Source: Arenicola marina
Lineage: Eukaryota; Annelida; Polychaeta; Arenicolidae
Direction of reading: 5' to 3'
Assembly (NCBI GenBank): GCA_964019135.1
Contig: OZ025248.1
Location: forward strand, 68,702,119 to 68,766,118
Length of the DNA: 64,000 nucleotides
In this document: one piece after another, positions 34,670 through 46,759 of the stretch
Numbering within the stretch: the stretch's first letter is position 1
Layout of the letters: every line of letters begins with the position of its first letter
The notes under the pieces: generated by a model
Databases searched by the model: none
What the model was told of the DNA's origin: nothing
Seen by the model: only the letters and a program-made list of their open reading frames with translations
Position numbers and translations under genes: made by a program

Positions 34670-35434
34670 ATGAAGCTCTTCATTCTCGCAGCTCTCTTCC
34701 TAGTCGCTCACGGCGGCGACACGTGCACCAGCACTGACGTCACTGGAGATGGAACTGCCGACTGCACGTGCAGCTGTGCCTGTGACGTCACATGTGAGAG
34801 TCTGCCCTGCACGGCTGGATGGGCCGGCCCCAACACAGTCACCAGTTATGACGGCGCAACCTACGCGTTGAACACCAACAACAAGTACCTGTTCAGCCAG
34901 TACCTGGTGAATGACGACCAGTGCAAATTCCAGGTGCGGGTGGACACAGAGGACGCTCCAGATGGATCCGGACCCCAGGTCGGATGGTCCGGAGTGGCCT
35001 TCGGGATCCACCAGAAGAACGACGCCAAGTTCGAGAGGAACTTCCGGGTGTCTCTGACCCAGGGCGAAGTGGAGGTCCGAGGTCGTGGCTATGACCCCAC
35101 CCCCGTCACCACAGGCTGCTTCGAGTCCGACCCTTTCCCCGAGGCATGGAGCTTCTGCGTCGACACTGACGAAGCCGGCGTGTTCTCTATAAAGGGCGAG
35201 GTGCCCTCTCTCGGCTGCTGGTTTACCGTCCTCTACGAGGAGGCCGGAAGTGGCGCCAACACTGGCGCCAACGACAGGATCACGGTGGACGCCAGCGACA
35301 ACTACAGCGGTCAGTTGAAAGGTATCTGTGGCAACAGGGACGCCGACTCCAGCAACGACGACCAGTTCTGCCCAGGAGGTACCGGTGACGTGTCTGACGA
35401 TTGCATCGACGGCGATCACCAGTACAATGGTTAA
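34670..35434 (+). CDS. Secreted VWD-domain-like protein, inner copy, left arm
   Basis: Intronless 254-codon frame from ATGAAGCTC (an upstream in-frame ATG seven codons earlier is less likely, as the signal peptide starts here). Residues 1-16 form a signal peptide (MKLFILAALFLVAHGG). Residues about 17-50 are Cys-rich (CTCSCACDVTCESLPC). The rest resembles a von Willebrand type D domain: GPNTVTSYDGATYAL at the start and LKGICGNRDADSSNDDQF near the end match the DG..Y and GICGN(x)3D(x)3DDF hallmarks. VWD domains occur in secreted multimeric or clotting and mucin-like proteins; a stand-alone short VWD protein of unknown role is the best call. It has its own TATA box and AATAAA (35,496). It is a passenger of the palindromic element. 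Confidence 0.7.
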   Translation: MKLFILAALFLVAHGGDTCTSTDVTGDGTADCTCSCACDVTCESLPCTAGWAGPNTVTSYDGATYALNTNNKYLFSQYLVNDDQCKFQVRVDTEDAPDGSGPQVGWSGVAFGIHQKNDAKFERNFRVSLTQGEVEVRGRGYDPTPVTTGCFESDPFPEAWSFCVDTDEAGVFSIKGEVPSLGCWFTVLYEEAGSGANTGANDRITVDASDNYSGQLKGICGNRDADSSNDDQFCPGGTGDVSDDCIDGDHQYNG

Positions 35435-35495
35435 CTACGATATCATGTTTCTGGTCAGGGTGCCATCGCAACGCTGCCTTGTAAGAAATCGACAA

Positions 35496-35501
35496 AATAA
35501 A
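35496..35501 (+). terminator. Polyadenylation signal of the inner VWD gene, left
   Basis: AATAAA 62 bp after the stop codon; the mirror is TTTATT at 42,675-42,680. Confidence 0.65.
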
Positions 35502-36783
35502 AGATTTTAGCAACAGGTGAAGTTAATTGTTAATTTACAGCAATTTTCAGCCAAATGGTCTGTCAGATTTCGTTTCGTCAAGCACGTAGCATCAAAAGTC
35601 TAACATGTTGACCTACTTATTATGCTATATATGACAATTTAGCTCAGTACTCATTGGCAAGATTTTGTTTCATTTCCAATCATTTTCGTTTGTCACCGAT
35701 TCAGCCGCATGTAGGTTTGACCTTGTGTTGATGTGATGCGAAATCTCACTACTGTTGTGGTATGAACATTTAGCCATTTAGCAATGCTTGACCGTTTACA
35801 GTCAGTCGTTTATTTTTTCCCCGGTGAGATGAAACTGTCCGACTCAAAACAAAATGAGCGTTCCAGATATCCCATGCGACATCTATCGTCAAAAATATAC
35901 ACTGCGGGTTTTGCGTTAGAAAACCGATTCTCGCTGGCATTTACCATGCATGCGTATGGAGTTAGGTACCCGGCTTCAACGTTGCTTTTGTCATGGGTAT
36001 GGTGATTATATGGCATTGTTATTCACAGAACAAACACACAAGACGTGTCTATAAAATTTCCTGTGAGTATTATATTACGTAATGGAATCAGAGCTTATAT
36101 TTCACTAGATTAACAACAGTTTAACAGTCCTATCTGTTAGGGTTCGCTTTCGACATTCCTGGTTGCTACTCAACAAGGTCACTCGAGTGCACTCAGATTC
36201 GTATTGGAATGACAGTGTATACCGGTCCATATCATCGCTTTATAACAAGTTATAATCGGTAATCATCTGGTACCAAGTTATGTATTTTGTACAAAACATA
36301 TTCCTGAATTAGGTTTTTAATATATCTAAGCAAAATAGACAAGAGCACGATCATTATTACCGCACTGCAGAACATCAGCAAACCGGAAAAATGACCGTTT
36401 TCATGCTACGTAGTGAAAGTCATTACTTTCGCCGGTTGACATTAATATCAGCTGTTTTCTCGGCTTATATGCTTCTGTCTTGTCTAGACAAGTCTTGTCT
36501 TCTGTCTATATTTCACAGCCCATGGCGGGAGTTATCTATGACTAATGTGTACCGCGGACATATCATTGAAAAGTGATCTTTGCCATTTTTCACCACACTT
36601 ACACTGTTTTAGTTCTGGTTCTGTCAATTCAATTCAAGTCATTTTCTAATATATGCGTAGAACATCTCAGATTGCAGAGTTATATTCGAAATCTCCTAAC
36701 ATTTACAAATGTGAGATAGAATCCGCCTTTTAACGCAGATTTGGGCTTATTATGGGTTTTTAGTTTACCTCTATCGCTCCTCA

Positions 36784-37689
36784 TTAGTGTATAAAAGGAA
36801 AAACGAAGCAAAGAACACGTGGTTACATAACAGATATGAAACACATATGCCACCTCAAATACTGATAACTGATAATTTATAGCACACTAATAATGCTATA
36901 AGTCACCCATAAAGTGACAAAACCAGAGGACACTAAATGGGTAGGTACTGGCATGATATAAAGTAAATGCAGCAGGTATGAACTAGTTTACTAAAATATA
37001 AATATACAGGTTGATTGCGGCGGGAAGGATATTTTACTCCGTTACATATAATATGTATATATTATATATTTAATGAGTGTAGGGTTACATTGTTACCTTG
37101 TTACGGTATGTGATACATGACAAGATGATACCCAATCCAGAAGTAACTATTGGCTATATCACGGATAAAGCTTGCGTAGTCAGCTTTTGATTATGAGTGT
37201 CATATAAATTAGGAGTACAGCTATCTTCATTGTAATGTTGTGTTGTTTCGACTTTTTATTCCACAATTAGAAAATCAAGTTAAATTTCTTTCTAATACTA
37301 ATGTCGAATAGGAAAGAACAAAATAACGCGTTAGATATATTAAATCATATTAGTAATCAGTCGATTATTTGATTGGAAGACTTTTAAATGCACACAATAA
37401 TTTACTTAGGAATTATATACATTGTTACAAAATCTTCGTGGGATAAGAGCATTACATCGATAGTCTGTGAGCAACGGATTCTCCACCGAGTTTGCGACCG
37501 GGCACATGAGCGATAATAGGGATCTCATGCCGTGTCATTGAACCGCCGTTCCGATTTCCAGGACCAGGTAAGTGATGTTCACTTTCACCATAAATTTTCG
37601 CCGAAGTATAAAACTGTGTTGAAACGCTGAGTAAAATGGTTGTCTTGTCTTTCAACAAGACCGCTACAGGCATGGTTGTCAGTGCTCAG
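36784..37689. other. Centre of the palindrome, AT-rich, nothing recognised
   Basis: No exon or element end seen. An AT-palindromic stretch lies near 37,040-37,070. Confidence 0.4.
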
Positions 37690-37823
37690 TCGGGTCAGAT
37701 GCTGCCTGGGAACACTACACCGGGATGATGCTAGGCCCCGAGATAACAGGGTGTCCAAGAGGCCTGGAGTACCTGACTCAAGTCGACCAGTTGCTATGCA
37801 AGCAAGTTGTTGAGATTCTGGAA
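37690..37823 (+). pseudogene. Phospholipid scramblase-like single exon
   Basis: The plus-strand frame encodes CPRGLEYLTQVDQLLCKQVV followed by EILE, closely resembling the PLSCR segment (PPGLEYLxQIDQLLVHQQVELLE). It ends at a possible donor GAA|GTGGGT. No other scramblase exon was found in the centre, so this is probably a captured gene fragment. Exact exon start is uncertain. Confidence 0.6.
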
Positions 37824-38394
37824 GTGGGTTATGTTATGTTGTGAAGAAAGGTATTTGTTACTCAATGGAGAACTCCATCAGAATCTTAAATAACAAACCA
37901 GCGTAGAAAATATCCAACGGTTAAAATCATGTTAATGTGTTTTTAATCTATGTGAAATGAAGTACTAAAAATGTGTTGATGTTTTGGGAATCAATGTTAA
38001 TATGTGTCTACATTGTCAAATGCGATCTTTGTTTGTTAATTAAGCAATAACAAAACGCTTACTTGCTACTATATACTGTTATTACGTTAGTGGTCGCGAG
38101 GGTAGAGTGAAACAATGCAACGCCATAAAAATTGAAGCTACAAGCTTCAGCCTATTCAGCCATCGTTGGCATAGAATGCAGCAACCGCTTGAAAGTGACG
38201 AACAGCTTGGGCCAACGCATCTTTTACGCAGCGGAAGAGTCGGACTTCTGCAGCCGGCAGTGTTGTGGAGCCGCTAGAGGCTTCGTCATGCAGATTCTCG
38301 GCAATCTTATCGCTAGATCGCAGTGGCATAGTCCACCAGATGGCGCCACAGTGATGCCGGGAACCTCCTTAAATCCGTAAAACAATGCACTTAA

Positions 38395-38526
38395 TATAGA
38401 GATAAATATGTGGCCCAGTAAGATACGATACGATAAGATAAGATAAGATAAAGTTTTATTTAACGTCGGTATGTAAAAGTCAACAATAAAGATTAGCACA
38501 AGCGCTATTGACTGACAATATGCAAT
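38395..38526. repeat. GATAA microsatellite and LINE-like tail
   Basis: GATACGATAAGATAAGATAA followed by AGTTTTATTTAACG, as at the 3' ends of some CR1/L2 elements. Confidence 0.45.
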
Positions 38527-38593
38527 TGTTACGATATGCAAGGGTGCGTTATGATGAACTGTCCGAGATTGTGTAGCACTCGTATCTTTGTTG

Positions 38594-39569
38594 TTGTTGG
38601 TGGTTGCATATTTACTATGGCAACTATCTTTTTACTATCAGGCTTGAGTCCATCCTTTGTGATCACATGGCCGTGAAAAGAAATCTCTGTCTTTTTCAGC
38701 TCAGTTTTCTTATTGTTGAGTCTGATGCCATGCTGTTTACACCTGTCAAGTAATTTCTTTATGTTTTCGTCATGGTCTTTTAGAGCACTATCCATGTCCT
38801 CACCGCTCCCACACACCAAAATGTCATCTGCTATGCAGAAGATCCCAGGGAGGTTTTCTAAGGCCACTTGTAATCTCTTTTGAAAGATCTCGCTGCTTAC
38901 AGCAAGTCCAAATGGTAGTCTCTTCCACCTGTACCTGCCAAAAGGTGTCTGAAATGTCGTCAGATAGCTAGATTCTTCATCAAGAATACAATGCTAGTAT
39001 CCGTTTCTCAGGTCAAAAGTTGAGAAAACTTTAGCTTTCCGAAGCTCGGGTAATATATCATCGAGAACCTTGAGGGGATGTAATTCTCTTCTAAGAGCCT
39101 TATTTAGGTCGTGTGGGTCTATACAGATTCTCAGTTCCCCACTCTTCTTCGTGCCTATCGCCATGCGACTAACCCACTCTGTAGGCTCGTCCACACGGGT
39201 GATCACATCTCTATTTTCTAATTTCTTCAGTGTTTCTTCCAGCTGTTTCTTCAGGCTCACTGGGACACGGGATGAAGAAATGGCAACAGGCTTGACTCCT
39301 TCAGTCACTGAGAGATGCACTGTGCCAGGCAGGGTACCTAATTCTTCAGTGAATACCTCCTCGTTGTCTTTCATAGCTTCCTTCATTCCCTGGATATTCT
39401 CATAGTGTACAGTAATCAAACCCATCTGTTCGCTGGCGCGCTTGCCCAGAAGTGGAACGAAGGGCTGATCCACCACCAGGAACTCTATGTTATATTTTCT
39501 TCGGGTCTTGACGTTGCGAATCACTGTGCGACACTTTCCAATTGGGGTTAATTCAGATGAATTCCACAT
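38594..39569 (-). pseudogene. Partial reverse transcriptase of the LTR element
   Basis: Contains protease end, LRICIDPHDLNKAL and VFSTFDLRNGY (RT fingers and the first catalytic Asp), then a TAG stop near 38,996 and a variant IADD catalytic box around 38,800. The reading is broken and the thumb is followed by the inverted LTR end. Confidence 0.75.
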
Positions 39570-39588
39570 CTTCAGTGAGGTATCACAT

Positions 39589-40578
39589 TTAATAAGCTCG
39601 GCATTTTTTTACCACATGTGCAGGAACTACATTCACACTGGCTCCGCTGTCTACTTGAAAGGATACCGTTGTACCTTCCACCTCCATGTCTGCCATGATG
39701 TCTTTGTTACCTCCTTGTGCACTAATCTTCAGTATCATTTCCACCTCTGAATCATCTGTTTCCTCTTCTCTCAAAGTATGAACTCTTCTTTTGGGTTTTA
39801 TATGACACTTCGACTTGCACTTGACTGCGAAGTGGTTGGTCAATCCACACTTCGAGCACCGTTTTCCATATGCAGGGCATTTTTCTTTACTCCACACATG
39901 TCTCTGTCCACAGAATTTACATTCTTTCAATTGATCGCGACTCATTTCCTTCTTTTTATACTTCTCATCTTGTTTGTGCTTTACCCACTGCACTGTTTCT
40001 TCTCCATCTTCTTTGAAGATATTCATCTGCTTCTTTGACATCTGGTGTGCGACACAAAACTGAATCGCTCTCTCCAGAGTCAATTCATCAGCTTTCAGAA
40101 GTTTCTCTCTTAAATGATCATCAGCACATCCAAATACAATTTGGTCTCTGATAAGTTTCTCTCGCTGACCTTCAAAGTTGCAGTCCTTGGATAGAATCTT
40201 CAGACGAGTGATAAAAGCGTCTAACAGTTCTCCTGGTCTCTGTTTACTTTCATGAAACTTGAACCGGGCTGCAATCTCATTTTTTCGTGGCGTGAAGTAT
40301 GTGTCAAATCTAAGCAATACTGAAGCGAGGACGTTGGCTTGGTTTGGTTGATCCACTTCAGGTATAGGAAACTCAAACGAGTTGTACAGCTCTAGCAAGT
40401 CATCACCACCACAGGTAAGTAAAATAGCCACTTTTTCTTCTTCTGTTTTACCTGCAGCTCCACTGGCTAACAGGTATAAGTTAAACTTCTGTTTAAACAA
40501 TTTCCAGCTATGCTCAGCATCGCCGGTCAGTGACATTTTACCTGGTGGGTTTATGCTAGACTGTGAAAATTGAGCCAT
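39589..40578 (-). pseudogene. gag-protease ORF of the LTR element (329 codons)
   Basis: Open frame with a capsid-like N-terminal part, two zinc-knuckle-like Cys/His clusters (CKFCGQRH... and CSKCGLTNHFAVKC) and the start of an aspartic protease with DSGAS (residues about 309-313). It ends within the protease, so the polyprotein is truncated relative to the family. Confidence 0.75.
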
Positions 40579-40923
40579 CTTCTATCTTCTTTTCTGCTTT
40601 ATTTAACTTCTTTCTTTATCTTCTTTCTCTTCTTTCTTTATCTTCTTTCTCTTCTTTCTTTATCTTCTCTATTCACCTCTCTTCATTCTTCCTGCTAATT
40701 TGACTTTACCACGCTGCCACCATGTTTCAATACGTCGTTTTAATCCGTTTATTGGTCACACGTGCCATCCACTCACCGGCATCTACATTCTACCGTCATG
40801 AACATTCAACAGCAACTTGTCATAACCCTCTGACCCCTGACCCAACCAATCGAAATCAACAAAGATACGAGTGCTACACAATCTCGGACAGTTCATCATA
40901 ACGCACCCTTGCATATCGTAACA

Positions 40924-41392
40924 GAGGGTACCGTAATAACCACTATTTATATGAACTAATTCACCCCACCATATTAACCACTTATTTGTCTACGCCTTGC
41001 AGAACATGATGTTCTTCTCCAAGAAATGAAGGATGGCCCTTCATGCGGCACCCCCAGGTTGAGGAGTCACTGACTAGAGCAGACATCATGATGTGGCTGA
41101 ACCACGGCACCCATCAGACAGGTGTGCAAGAGGCATAACGCTCAGAGGATACAGGTCTTGAAAGAAGAAGACATGAACCAAAATGACGAATGTAGCCTTC
41201 TCATCGAGTATATTTGGGCTCCAAGCTAATGACCGTTTTGGATGTGTTTGAACGAAAGAACCTGACAATGACATATTGTAATAAGGGGAATTGTTAGTTG
41301 TCCTCCTTTACCGGAATATGTGAATATGTGGATAATATTGAGCGCTGTAATAGTTTGTACAGTCGTTAGGAATGGCGTATATATATATCGTT
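40924..41392. other. Centre of the palindrome, right part, nothing recognised
   Basis: No recognised exon or element. A TATATATAT run is near 41,379-41,388. Confidence 0.4.
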
Positions 41393-42741
41393 TGAGGAGC
41401 GATAGAGGTAAACTAAAAACCCATAATAAGCCCAAATCTGCGTTAAAAGGCGGATTCTATCTCACATTTGTAAATGTTAGGAGATTTCGAATATAACTCT
41501 GCAATCTGAGATGTTCTACGCATATATTAGAAAATGACTTGAATTGAATTGACAGAACCAGAACTAAAACAGTGTAAGTGTGGTGAAAAATGGCAAAGAT
41601 CACTTTTCAATGATATGTCCGCGGTACACATTAGTCATAGATAACTCCCGCCATGGGCTGTGAAATATAGACAGAAGACAAGACTTGTCTAGACAAGACA
41701 GAAGCATATAAGCCGAGAAAACAGCTGATATTAATGTCAACCGGCGAAAGTAATGACTTTCACTACGTAGCATGAAAACGGTCATTTTTCCGGTTTGCTG
41801 ATGTTCTGCAGTGCGGAAATAATGATCGTGCTCTTGTCTATTTTGCTTAGATATATTAAAAACCTAATTCAGGAATATGTTTTGTACAAAATACATAACT
41901 TGGTACCAGATGATTACCGATTATAACTTGTTATAAAGCGATGATATGGACCGGTATACACTGTCATTCCAATACGAATCTGAGTGCACTCGAGTGACCT
42001 TGTTGAGTAGCAACCAGGAATGTCGAAAGCGAACCCTAACAGATAGGACTGTTAAACTGTTGTTAATCTAGTGAAATATAAGCTCTGATTCCATTACGTA
42101 ATATAATACTCACAGGAAATTTTATAGACACGTCATGTGTGTTTGTTCTGTGAATAACAATGCCATATAATCACCATACCCATGACAAAAGCAACGTTGA
42201 AGCCGGGTACCTAACTCCATACGCATGCATGGTAAATGCCAGCGAGAATCGGTTTTCTAACGCAAAACCAGCAGTGTATATTTTTGACGATAGATGTCGC
42301 ATGGGATATCTGGAACGCTCATTTTGTTTTGAGTCGGACAGTTTCATCTCACCGGGGAAAAAATAAACGACTGACTGTAAACGGTCAAGCATTGCTAAAT
42401 GGCTAAATGTTCATACCACAACAGTAGTGAGATTTCGCATCACATCAACACAAGGTCAAACCTATATGCGGCTGAATCGGTGACAAACGAAAATGATTGG
42501 AAATGAAACAAAATCTTGCCAATGAGTACTGAGCTAAATTGTCATATATAGCATAATAAGTAGGTCAACATGTTAGACTTTTGATGCTACGTGCTTGACG
42601 AAACGAAATCTGACAGACCATTTGGCTGAAAATTGCTGTAAATTAACAATTAACTTCACCTGTTGCTAAAATCTTTTATTTTGTCGATTTCTTACAAGGC
42701 AGCGTTGCGATGGCACCCTGACCAGAAACATGATATCGTAG

Positions 42742-43506
42742 TTAACCATTGTACTGGTGATCGCCGTCGATGCAATCGTCAGACACGTCACCGGTACCTC
42801 CTGGGCAGAACTGGTCGTCGTTGCTGGAGTCGGCGTCCCTGTTGCCACAGATACCTTTCAACTGACCGCTGTAGTTGTCGCTGGCGTCCACCGTGATCCT
42901 GTCGTTGGCGCCAGTGTTGGCGCCACTTCCGGCCTCCTCGTAGAGGACGGTAAACCAGCAGCCGAGAGAGGGCACCTCGCCCTTTATAGAGAACACGCCG
43001 GCTTCGTCAGTGTCGACGCAGAAGCTCCATGCCTCGGGGAAAGGGTCGGACTCGAAGCAGCCTGTGGTGACGGGGGTGGGGTCATAGCCACGACCTCGGA
43101 CCTCCACTTCGCCCTGGGTCAGAGACACCCGGAAGTTCCTCTCGAACTTGGCGTCGTTCTTCTGGTGGATCCCGAAGGCCACTCCGGACCATCCGACCTG
43201 GGGTCCGGATCCATCTGGAGCGTCCTCTGTGTCCACCCGCACCTGGAATTTGCACTGGTCGTCATTCACCAGGTACTGGCTGAACAGGTACTTGTTGTTG
43301 GTGTTCAACGCGTAGGTTGCGCCGTCATAACTGGTGACTGTGTTGGGGCCGGCCCATCCAGCCGTGCAGGGCAGACTCTCACATGTGACGTCACAGGCAC
43401 AGCTGCACGTGCAGTCGGCAGTTCCATCTCCAGTGACGTCAGTGCTGGTGCACGTGTCGCCGCCGTGAGCGACTAGGAAGAGAGCTGCGAGAATGAAGAG
43501 CTTCAT
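42742..43506 (-). CDS. Secreted VWD-domain-like protein, inner copy, right arm
   Basis: Mirror of the left inner gene with an identical 254-residue translation: signal peptide, Cys-rich segment, then VWD-like body with GICGN near the C-terminus. The shared TATA (43,578-43,584) and polyadenylation signal (42,675-42,680) make it a second potentially active copy. Identity over the whole frame, while the outer pair has begun to diverge, points to arm-to-arm conversion or selection. Confidence 0.7.
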   Translation of the reverse strand: MKLFILAALFLVAHGGDTCTSTDVTGDGTADCTCSCACDVTCESLPCTAGWAGPNTVTSYDGATYALNTNNKYLFSQYLVNDDQCKFQVRVDTEDAPDGSGPQVGWSGVAFGIHQKNDAKFERNFRVSLTQGEVEVRGRGYDPTPVTTGCFESDPFPEAWSFCVDTDEAGVFSIKGEVPSLGCWFTVLYEEAGSGANTGANDRITVDASDNYSGQLKGICGNRDADSSNDDQFCPGGTGDVSDDCIDGDHQYNG

Positions 43507-44873
43507 CTTTCTGTGATTGGCTGTCACTACTCGTCCCGCTCAAATCAGGAGTGTCCTCAACAGACGAGCAATTGACTTATATAACTACCTGCATTTCAAC
43601 CATGTCACACGAGAAGTCAACATCACATTCGCCAAAATGTCTGAAACGATTTCGCACCGATTTCATAATTGCCAATACCCACATGTATCAATCGCTTCGG
43701 GAAACAATAATTATCATGGGTAGATATATTGACGTTTTCTTGACAATCCTTGGCAAAGTTGTGTAAACCGACACTGTATTTGTGTATCGCAACTCACCCA
43801 CTTAATACTATCCACAAGTGATCCTTCCGATCACTGATGGATCACGTCATTTGTCAACAACGGAATAGAGCACACTGACACGGCGTGCCAAGAAATTGAA
43901 ACGATCCAACGAAGATGCCAAATATTGACCCTGCACTATGTTGCACAAATTTATATCTTGCTCCACTTCGGCGTCATACTTTCTTCAACACAGCTTAAGG
44001 AGAATGTGTTTCATTGACAAATTTCAGATTTTTTTCCATAAAATCACTCAAAACGCATGCATGGAAGTGATCAAAATGAGACAGGGTTTGTCTAATTCAG
44101 GAAGAATTACATAAATGAGCACTGTTTGGAAATTATGATATTGCAATATTGACATTTGAGCTTAATGCTGCACATAGACATCTACTGTCGAGGGGATATA
44201 TTGCATTCGTGACTGAGAGCCGAACACCATCCTCAACACCTGGCGATTAAAATCCTCAGATGCGAGTGAACAGCAAGCAACACCATTGAAAAAGGAGTAA
44301 CGTCAGTATTCTTATTTGTACGCCGTTTATATATATATTATATAGAAAATGGCGGTCCCTAGAGATCAAATAGACCTTCGCTACGGGGTGCTCTATGTAA
44401 TGCAAATTTGTGTGACAAGTTTTGGCCTACGCTGCCGGTGTCAAGAACGTTCACACCTTAAGATACTTTATTATTCGGCATCTTGCAATCGATCACTTGT
44501 TGTCGCGCCATGTGTATCTCGTCCTTTGGGTTGTTTGCACACAACCTCATCCATCATTGAGCAAATGGCACACGTGTGGCTACAACGCAGCGGAAGATGT
44601 CGTGTTATGTAAATCAGTTCTCTGTGCGGCCGACTGCCGTGTTGACAGGAACGTCAATTCAAAATAATATTATAGGAGATAATTACGAAACTGGTACATA
44701 TTTATGTATATCATTACGTTTAGCTTAATATATTTGCGTTCTAGTTTTCTTCTGATATGAGTGTTTGTCAATCGTGCAATTCGCCCCCTATGGAGGTAGC
44801 TATATAAGTTAAGCTTTCCTCTGTTAGGAACATTCCTGGTTTAAGCAGGACAAGAAGAGACATTCACAGAAAG

Positions 44874-45637
44874 ATGAAGATCTTCATCCTCGCAGCTCTC
44901 TTCGTAGTCGCCCACGGCGGCGACACGTGCACCAGCTCTGACGTCACTGGAGATTGAACTGCCGACTGCACGTGCAGCTGTGCCTGTGACGTCACCTGTG
45001 AGTGTCTGCCCTGCACGGCTGGGTGGGCCGGCCCCAACACAGTCACCAGTTATGACGGCGCAATCTACGCGTTGGACACCAACAACAAGTACTGTCCAGC
45101 CAGTCCCTGGTGAATGACGACCAGTGCAAGTTCCAGGTGCGAATGGACACAGAGGACGCTCCAGATGAATCCGGACCCCAGGTCGGATGGTCTGGATCGG
45201 CATTCGGGATCCACCAGAAGAACGACGCCAATTTCGAGAGGAACTTCCGGGTGTCTCTGACCCAGGGCGAGGTGCAGGTACGGGGTCGTGACGCTGACCC
45301 AACCCCCGTCACCACAGGCTCCTACGAGTCTGACCCTTTCCCCGAGGCCTGGAGCTTCTGCCTCGACACTGACGAGGCCGGCGTGTTCTCTGTGAAGGGC
45401 GAGGTTCCCTCTCTCGGCTGCTGGTTCACCGTCCTCTACGAGGAGGCCGGAAGTGGCGCCAACACGGGCGTCAACGACATGATCACGGTGGACGCCGCCG
45501 ACAACTACAGCGGTCAGCTGAACGGTATCTGTGGCAACAGGGACGCCGACTCCAGCAACGACGACCAGTTCTGCCCAGGAGATACCGGTGACGTGTCTTA
45601 CGACTCCATTGACGGTATCCACCAGAGCAATGGTTAG
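44874..45637 (+). pseudogene. VWD-like secreted protein, outer copy, right arm
   Basis: Carries the same premature TGA (GGAGATTGAACT) and the same one-base deletion (AAGTACTGTCC) as the left outer copy. The lesions therefore predate duplication of the arms. It is open from 45,110 to TAG at 45,635. Confidence 0.75.
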
Positions 45638-46358
45638 GATATCATGTGTACGGCCAGGGTGCCAGTGCAACGCTGCCTTGCAAGAAGAAAATAAAAAGAC
45701 TTCAGCAACAGGCAAAGTTTCTTAATTTACAGCTAAAAAATTCAGCCAAATGGTCTGTCAGATTTCGTTCCGTCAAGCACGTACCATCCAAAGTCTAACA
45801 TGTTGATCTACATACTAAGCTATATATGACAACTTACCTCAGTACTCATTGGCAAGATTTTGTTTTATTTCAAATCGCTTCCGTTTGACACCGGTTCAGT
45901 CACATATAAATTTGACCTTATGTTGAAGTGATGCGAAATCTCACTAATGTTGCGATGTGAACCTTTATTTAGCCATTTTACAATCGGACATGGACGCCGT
46001 GGGAATAAGGGCCACGTCGAAGTGCTTCAACGCCAGCAATACGTGATCGTTTACAGTTAGTTGTTTACTTGTTTTGAAACAAAATGACCGTTCCAGATAC
46101 CCCAGGCGATATCTATCCTCAAAAATATACACTGCGTGTTCGCGTTAGAAAACCTATTCTCGCATGCGTTTACCATGCATGCCTATAGAGTTGGTTCAGC
46201 TACCCGGCTTCAACGTTGCTTTTGTCAGGGGTATGATGATTTTATGGCATTGTTTTTCACAGAACAAACACACAAGATGTTTCTATAAACTTTCCCGTAA
46301 GTATTACATTACGTAATGGAATCAGAGCTTATATTTCACTAGATTGAGAACAGTTTAA

Positions 46359-46759
46359 AGTTGCATTTCGAGTTCTTTCCCCCCAAAACTAAGCCCAGGC
46401 GAAATTTATATCCAAATTTGCAGAAAACTCGATTGTTTCATTCTATGAATTCAAAAACCTGATAAACATCGCCGTTGCGGCTATGGTGTGGCAAACGTGT
46501 CTATCCCGGGACACCATAGAACTCGATCGCTGTACTGCTACTTATACCAAAGCATCGCGAAGCACACAAACTGATGACGTTTACCACTAAAATGAAAACT
46601 TGTGGTAAATTGATATCACGGGCAAGGCTAAGAGACACTATTTGGCAGTCTGGCATGGGTGGAGTATAGACAATAAAAGTCTTGAATGATTCTAGGACTA
46701 ATTCTTATTAGTATTTTGACCTCTTTAGTTTTGGCGGGAAAGAGCTCGACATGCAACTT
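46359..46759. mobile_element. TTAA-flanked MITE, right outer block
   Basis: Mirror copy of 31,424-31,823 with TTAA at 46,355 and 46,760. It was present before the arms were duplicated. Confidence 0.8.

Larger units (their letters stand above)
29943..36783 (+). repeat. Left arm of the palindromic element
   Basis: Order inward: terminus and C-tract, a hairpin GGTCGCGCT/AGCGCGACC, three subterminal repeats, a YY1-like array, a SINE fragment, outer duplication block (31,073-33,395, VWD pseudogene), 1.2-kb spacer (33,396-34,574), inner duplication block (34,575-36,480, intact VWD gene), and an arm end at GCTCCTCA. Confidence 0.92.
38527..40923 (-). mobile_element. Degenerate Ty3/gypsy-like LTR element fragment with inverted outer ends
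   Basis: On the minus strand: a 5' LTR of about 200 bp (40,923 to about 40,725, starting TGTTACGATATGC, ending AAACA, followed by TGGTGGCAGCG as probable primer-binding site), a leader, gag-protease, and a partial reverse transcriptase. At 38,593 the pol sequence meets the first 67 bp of the LTR in the opposite orientation, so both outer ends read TGTTACG inward. No 3' LTR, RNase H or integrase is present and no flanking duplication is evident. Confidence 0.75.

Noticed and set aside
34700-35419. 239-codon ORF antisense to the VWD-like gene (also 42,757-43,476)
   Set aside because: It is an antisense shadow caused by GC-rich codon choice. It has no signal peptide, motif or own promoter, while the sense frame has all of these.
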